Below, piece by piece: positions 6,616-9,214 of a stretch of 9,214 nucleotides of DNA. Position 1 is the stretch's first letter; the number at the start of each line of letters is the position of its first letter. The notes beneath the pieces are model-generated. The model searched no databases, was not told the DNA's origin, and saw only the letters and a list, made by a program, of their open reading frames with translations. The position numbers and the translations under genes were made by a program. Source of the DNA: Dehalococcoidales bacterium (GTDB lineage: Bacteria > Chloroflexota > Dehalococcoidia > Dehalococcoidales > RBG-16-60-22); the NCBI GenBank assembly GCA_030606585.1, contig JAUWGD010000065.1:1-9214 (forward strand). Reading direction: 5' to 3'.

Positions 6616-8844
6616 TTAGGGGCGTTTATAAGGAGGGCGTGAAGGGCCCTGGTTCGGCCTCGGCTGGCGGTCACCACCGGAATAGCGCGGTCTGTTATTC
6701 CGAAAGCCGGAGGAGCCGCCGCGCCTTTCCTGGCGCGCGCTTTCACGGGCGGCAGCCTGTTCCGTACCTTCTTCGGAGACAGCCCGACGCGACACGTTCA
6801 CCCTACCCATATTATCGATGGCGATTACCTTAACGGTAACTTCGTCGCCGATTTTAACCTCGTCTTCAACCTTGCCCACGCGGTAGTCCGCCAGCTCGCT
6901 GATATGCACCAGCCCATCCTTGCCGGGGAGAATCTCCACCATGGCGCCGAATGACAGGATGCGCGACACCTTGCCGGTGAAGATATCACCGACTTGCGCC
7001 TCGCGGGTCAGCCCCTCGATGATGGAGATGGCTTTCTGAGTGGACTCCATATCCGACGAGCCGATTACCACGGTGCCGTCGTCGTTAACGTCAATGGTCG
7101 TCTTGGTCTCCTCGATGATAGACCTGATGGTCTTACCACCGGTGCCGATAACAGCCCCGATTTTACCGGGGTCTATCTGTATCTTGGTCATCCTCGGAGC
7201 GAAGGGACTGACGTCCGGTCGGCTGGCATCGATAGTCTGAGCCATCTTATCGAGAATTACCAGGCGACCCTCTTTAGCCTGAGTCAGCGTCTTCTCTACA
7301 ATCTCAAGACTTAAGCCTTTCAGCTTGGTATCCATCTGAATCGCCGTGATACCGTCGCGGGTACCGGCAATTTTAAAGTCCATATCGCCGTTATAGTCTT
7401 CCTGTCCTTCAAGGTCGGTCAGGACCACGAATTTACCGTCATCGCCGGTAACCAGCCCCATGGCAATACCTGCCACGGCCTTCTTTACGGGAATGCCCGC
7501 GTCCATCAGCGAAAGACTGCCGGCGCAGACACTGGCCATAGAAGTACTGCCGTTAGAACTCAGGACTTCCGAGACAAGGCGTATGGCATAGGGGAAATCC
7601 TCGTCGTCAGGCAACATCGGAAGCAGGGCCCTTTCGGCCAGGGCGCCGTGCCCTATCTCGCGGCGACTGGTAGAGCCGACACGCCTTACCTCGCCGTTGG
7701 AGAACCCGGGGAAATTATAGTGGTGCATAAAGCGCTTGCTTTCCTCTATCCCCAGGCCATCCAGCATCTGCTCCTTGCGGGTGGAGCCCAGCGTGGTAAT
7801 GCTCAGCACCTGGGTCATCCCCCGGTTGAACAGACCGGAGCCGTGGGTGCGCGGCAGCAGTCCAACTTCACAGCTAAGGGGACGTATCTCGGTTATACCG
7901 CGTCCGCCGATGCGTTGCTGCTTCTCTAGAATACGCGTTCTGAGCACGTATTTATATCTGACATCAAGAGCTTCCAGGATTTCCTTCTCCTGGTACGTTT
8001 CGGCGAATTTCTCCAGGACTTCCGCTTTCAGTTTATCCCAGGCCTCATCGCGCTGTGTCTTGTCCGCGATATCAAGAACCTGAGAAATTTTATCGTCGGC
8101 AAACCCGGCAACCGCCGCGACCGCCTCCGCGTTCGCTTCTTCCTCGGGGAGAGTCAACTTGGGCTTGCCCACCGCCTTCTGAAGTTGTTCCTGGATTTCG
8201 ATGATACCCTGATTGGCCTCATGGGCGAATTTAACCGCCTGAAGAACGATATCCTCGGAGATTTCCTTGGCCCCGGCTTCCACCATGATAACTTTATCCC
8301 TGGTGCTGACGACGATAAGGTCCAGCTGGCTTTCTTCCAGCTGGGCCATCCTGGGATTCAACACCAGTTCGCCGTTAATGTAGCCGACGTTGACGGCACC
8401 TACCGGCCCGCCAAAGGGTAGCTCGGAGAGCGTCAGGCACGCCGAAGCGCCGAGAACCGAAAGTATATCCGGGTCGTTCTCAAGGTCGGCCGAAAGCACG
8501 GTGGTGATTATCTGGATATCGCTGTGCCAGGTCTTGGGTAGCAGCGGGCGTATGGGGCGGTCCGTCTGCCGGCAGGCCAGTGTAGCCGCCTCGCTGGGAC
8601 GCCCCTCCCTCCTGATAAAACCGCCGGGTATTTTACCGGCGGCGTACAATCGTTCTTCATAGTCGATGGTCAGGGGAAGGAAATCGACCCCTTCCCTGGC
8701 TTCCCTGTTGAAGCACATCGTCACCAGGATGACTGTTTCGCCGTAGCGTACGGTTACCGCCGCATCGGCCTGTTGGGCGAGCTTGCCCGTTTCGATACTG
8801 AGGTCACGACCACCAATGTCGCAACGAAATGATTGTAGTTCCAA
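6616..8844 (-). CDS. pnp: Polyribonucleotide nucleotidyltransferase (PNPase)
   Basis: Phosphorolytic 3'-5' exoribonuclease that degrades RNA to nucleoside diphosphates and can add tails; acts as a trimer. Domain order is complete: first RNase PH domain (about 1-220, with FIRREGRPSE at 77-86), helical linker (about 225-300), second RNase PH domain (about 310-540), KH domain (about 550-612, GxxG loop GTGG at 567-570) and S1 domain (about 617-688). Catalytic and phosphate-binding residues are present: NGSTS (431-435), and D483, D489 and K491 in the EDYNGDMDFK block. A 54-residue Arg/Gly/Pro-rich tail (689-742) follows S1. The start codon is TTG, supported by GGAGGAG (8858-8852) upstream and by an N terminus that aligns with the family. 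It lies 27 bases after rpsO, a widespread pairing. Confidence 0.98.
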   Translation of the reverse strand: MELQSFRCDIGGRDLSIETGKLAQQADAAVTVRYGETVILVTMCFNREAREGVDFLPLTIDYEERLYAAGKIPGGFIRREGRPSEAATLACRQTDRPIRPLLPKTWHSDIQIITTVLSADLENDPDILSVLGASACLTLSELPFGGPVGAVNVGYINGELVLNPRMAQLEESQLDLIVVSTRDKVIMVEAGAKEISEDIVLQAVKFAHEANQGIIEIQEQLQKAVGKPKLTLPEEEANAEAVAAVAGFADDKISQVLDIADKTQRDEAWDKLKAEVLEKFAETYQEKEILEALDVRYKYVLRTRILEKQQRIGGRGITEIRPLSCEVGLLPRTHGSGLFNRGMTQVLSITTLGSTRKEQMLDGLGIEESKRFMHHYNFPGFSNGEVRRVGSTSRREIGHGALAERALLPMLPDDEDFPYAIRLVSEVLSSNGSTSMASVCAGSLSLMDAGIPVKKAVAGIAMGLVTGDDGKFVVLTDLEGQEDYNGDMDFKIAGTRDGITAIQMDTKLKGLSLEIVEKTLTQAKEGRLVILDKMAQTIDASRPDVSPFAPRMTKIQIDPGKIGAVIGTGGKTIRSIIEETKTTIDVNDDGTVVIGSSDMESTQKAISIIEGLTREAQVGDIFTGKVSRILSFGAMVEILPGKDGLVHISELADYRVGKVEDEVKIGDEVTVKVIAIDNMGRVNVSRRAVSEEGTEQAAARESARQERRGGSSGFRNNRPRYSGGDRQPRPNQGPSRPPYKRP

Positions 8845-8851
8845 TGAATTA

Positions 8852-8858
8852 CTCCTCC
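8852..8858 (-). promoter_or_regulatory. Ribosome binding site supporting the TTG start of pnp
   Basis: Minus-strand GGAGGAG sits seven bases (nine counted from GGAGG) before the TTG at 8844. There is no in-frame ATG near the family-expected N terminus. Confidence 0.7.
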
Positions 8859-8871
8859 ATCCAAAAGACTT

Positions 8872-9135
8872 TTACTTACGCAGCCCCAGTCTCTTGATAA
8901 GTTGATTATACCGCCCTACGTCCTCCCGGCTGAGATAAGCTAAAAGCCTTCGCCTCTGCCCGACAAGCTTGAGCAGGCCGCGCTGGGTGTGATAGTCGTG
9001 CCGGTTGGCTGCCATGTGCGTAGTTAACTGGTTTATCCTCTCCGTAAGCAGAGCTACCTGCACCTCGGTCGAACCAGTATCGCCTTCTCGCGCCCGAAAA
9101 TTGTTTATAACTTCTGTCTTTTTCTCTTTGTCCAA
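8872..9135 (-). CDS. rpsO: 30S ribosomal protein S15
   Basis: Primary 16S rRNA-binding protein of the small subunit platform. The family core is clear: DTGSTEVQVALLTERIN, HDYHTQRGLLKLVGQRRRLL (the conserved rRNA-contact region), and the C-terminal RYNQLIKRLGLRK. I choose the TTG at 9135, giving 87 residues, because GAGGGG lies six bases upstream and the resulting N terminus (MDKEKKTEVI) matches the usual length of about 89. An in-frame GTG at 9153 would add six residues (MGEGHN) but has no good ribosome binding site. First gene of the operon, followed 27 bases later by pnp. Confidence 0.96.
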   Translation of the reverse strand: MDKEKKTEVINNFRAREGDTGSTEVQVALLTERINQLTTHMAANRHDYHTQRGLLKLVGQRRRLLAYLSREDVGRYNQLIKRLGLRK

Positions 9136-9141
9136 ATTATG

Positions 9142-9150
9142 CCCCTCTCC
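9142..9150 (-). promoter_or_regulatory. Ribosome binding site favouring the TTG start of rpsO
   Basis: Minus-strand GGAGAGGGG ends six bases before the TTG at 9135. It lies inside the extra codons that the longer GTG-start version (9153) would translate. Confidence 0.55.
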
Positions 9151-9181
9151 CACCTGATATTCTTATAAACATTTACGCACA

Positions 9182-9210
9182 ATTATAGCACAAGGCGCCG
9201 CATAAGTAAA
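9182..9210 (-). promoter_or_regulatory. Strong sigma-70 type promoter of the rpsO operon
   Basis: On the minus strand, TTTACT (9210-9205, four of six matches to TTGACA) is followed by a 17-base spacer and a perfect TATAAT (9187-9182). The -10 is extended by TGC directly before it. Transcription would start near 9174-9175 and leave a leader of about 40 bases before the TTG start of rpsO. All five minus-strand genes could be read from it. Confidence 0.75.
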
Positions 9211-9214
9211 TTCT

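Noticed and set aside
6114..6833. 239-residue plus-strand open frame opposite dapB and the end of pnp
   Set aside because: Antisense to two clearly real genes across their junction, with no domain or ribosome binding site supporting it.

Overview
The window looks like a chromosomal segment from a member of the Dehalococcoidia (Chloroflexota) or a close relative. The basis is the minus-strand order rpsO-pnp-dapB-asd-dapA beside purA, and the family resemblance of the proteins. The lineage is inferred from memory of gene order and was not tested. Most of the window is ordinary, densely packed housekeeping DNA of moderate to high GC.

Layout. (1) Positions 32-2010, plus strand: a membrane CDP-alcohol phosphatidyltransferase with a complete catalytic motif, a 98-base spacer holding an imperfect hairpin, then purA (adenylosuccinate synthetase). 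(2) Positions 2011-3855: an accessory stretch between the two convergent housekeeping groups. It holds an AT-rich gene for an exported, probably lipid-anchored protein of unknown function. Next come a decayed N-terminal fragment that resembles DUF2779-family proteins and a dispersed-repeat-like element with a perfect 8-bp palindrome. A terminator hairpin serving the opposite strand lies at the far edge. (3) Positions 3856-9210, minus strand: a five-gene operon read right to left, rpsO > pnp > dapB > asd > dapA, with spacers of 27 and 32 bases, a 4-base overlap (or an 8-base gap) and a 2-base gap. A strong promoter (TTTACT, 17 bases, extended -10 TGCTATAAT) lies upstream of rpsO. A hairpin with a short T run lies after dapA.

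How the genes work together. The operon joins translation and RNA turnover (ribosomal protein S15 and PNPase, a widespread pairing) to the aspartate-semialdehyde to tetrahydrodipicolinate branch of lysine/diaminopimelate synthesis: asd makes aspartate semialdehyde, dapA condenses it with pyruvate, and dapB reduces the product. On the other strand, purA commits IMP to AMP synthesis and the phosphatidyltransferase makes a phospholipid head group. Several genes appear to use GTG or TTG starts, and Shine-Dalgarno placement suggests moving some starts away from the longest open frame.

I see no CRISPR array, tRNA, rRNA, intact transposase or convincing new multi-gene system. The parts most worth a second look are the 2011-3855 island (foreign-looking exported protein, pseudogene remnant, repeat) and a few small details in the operon.
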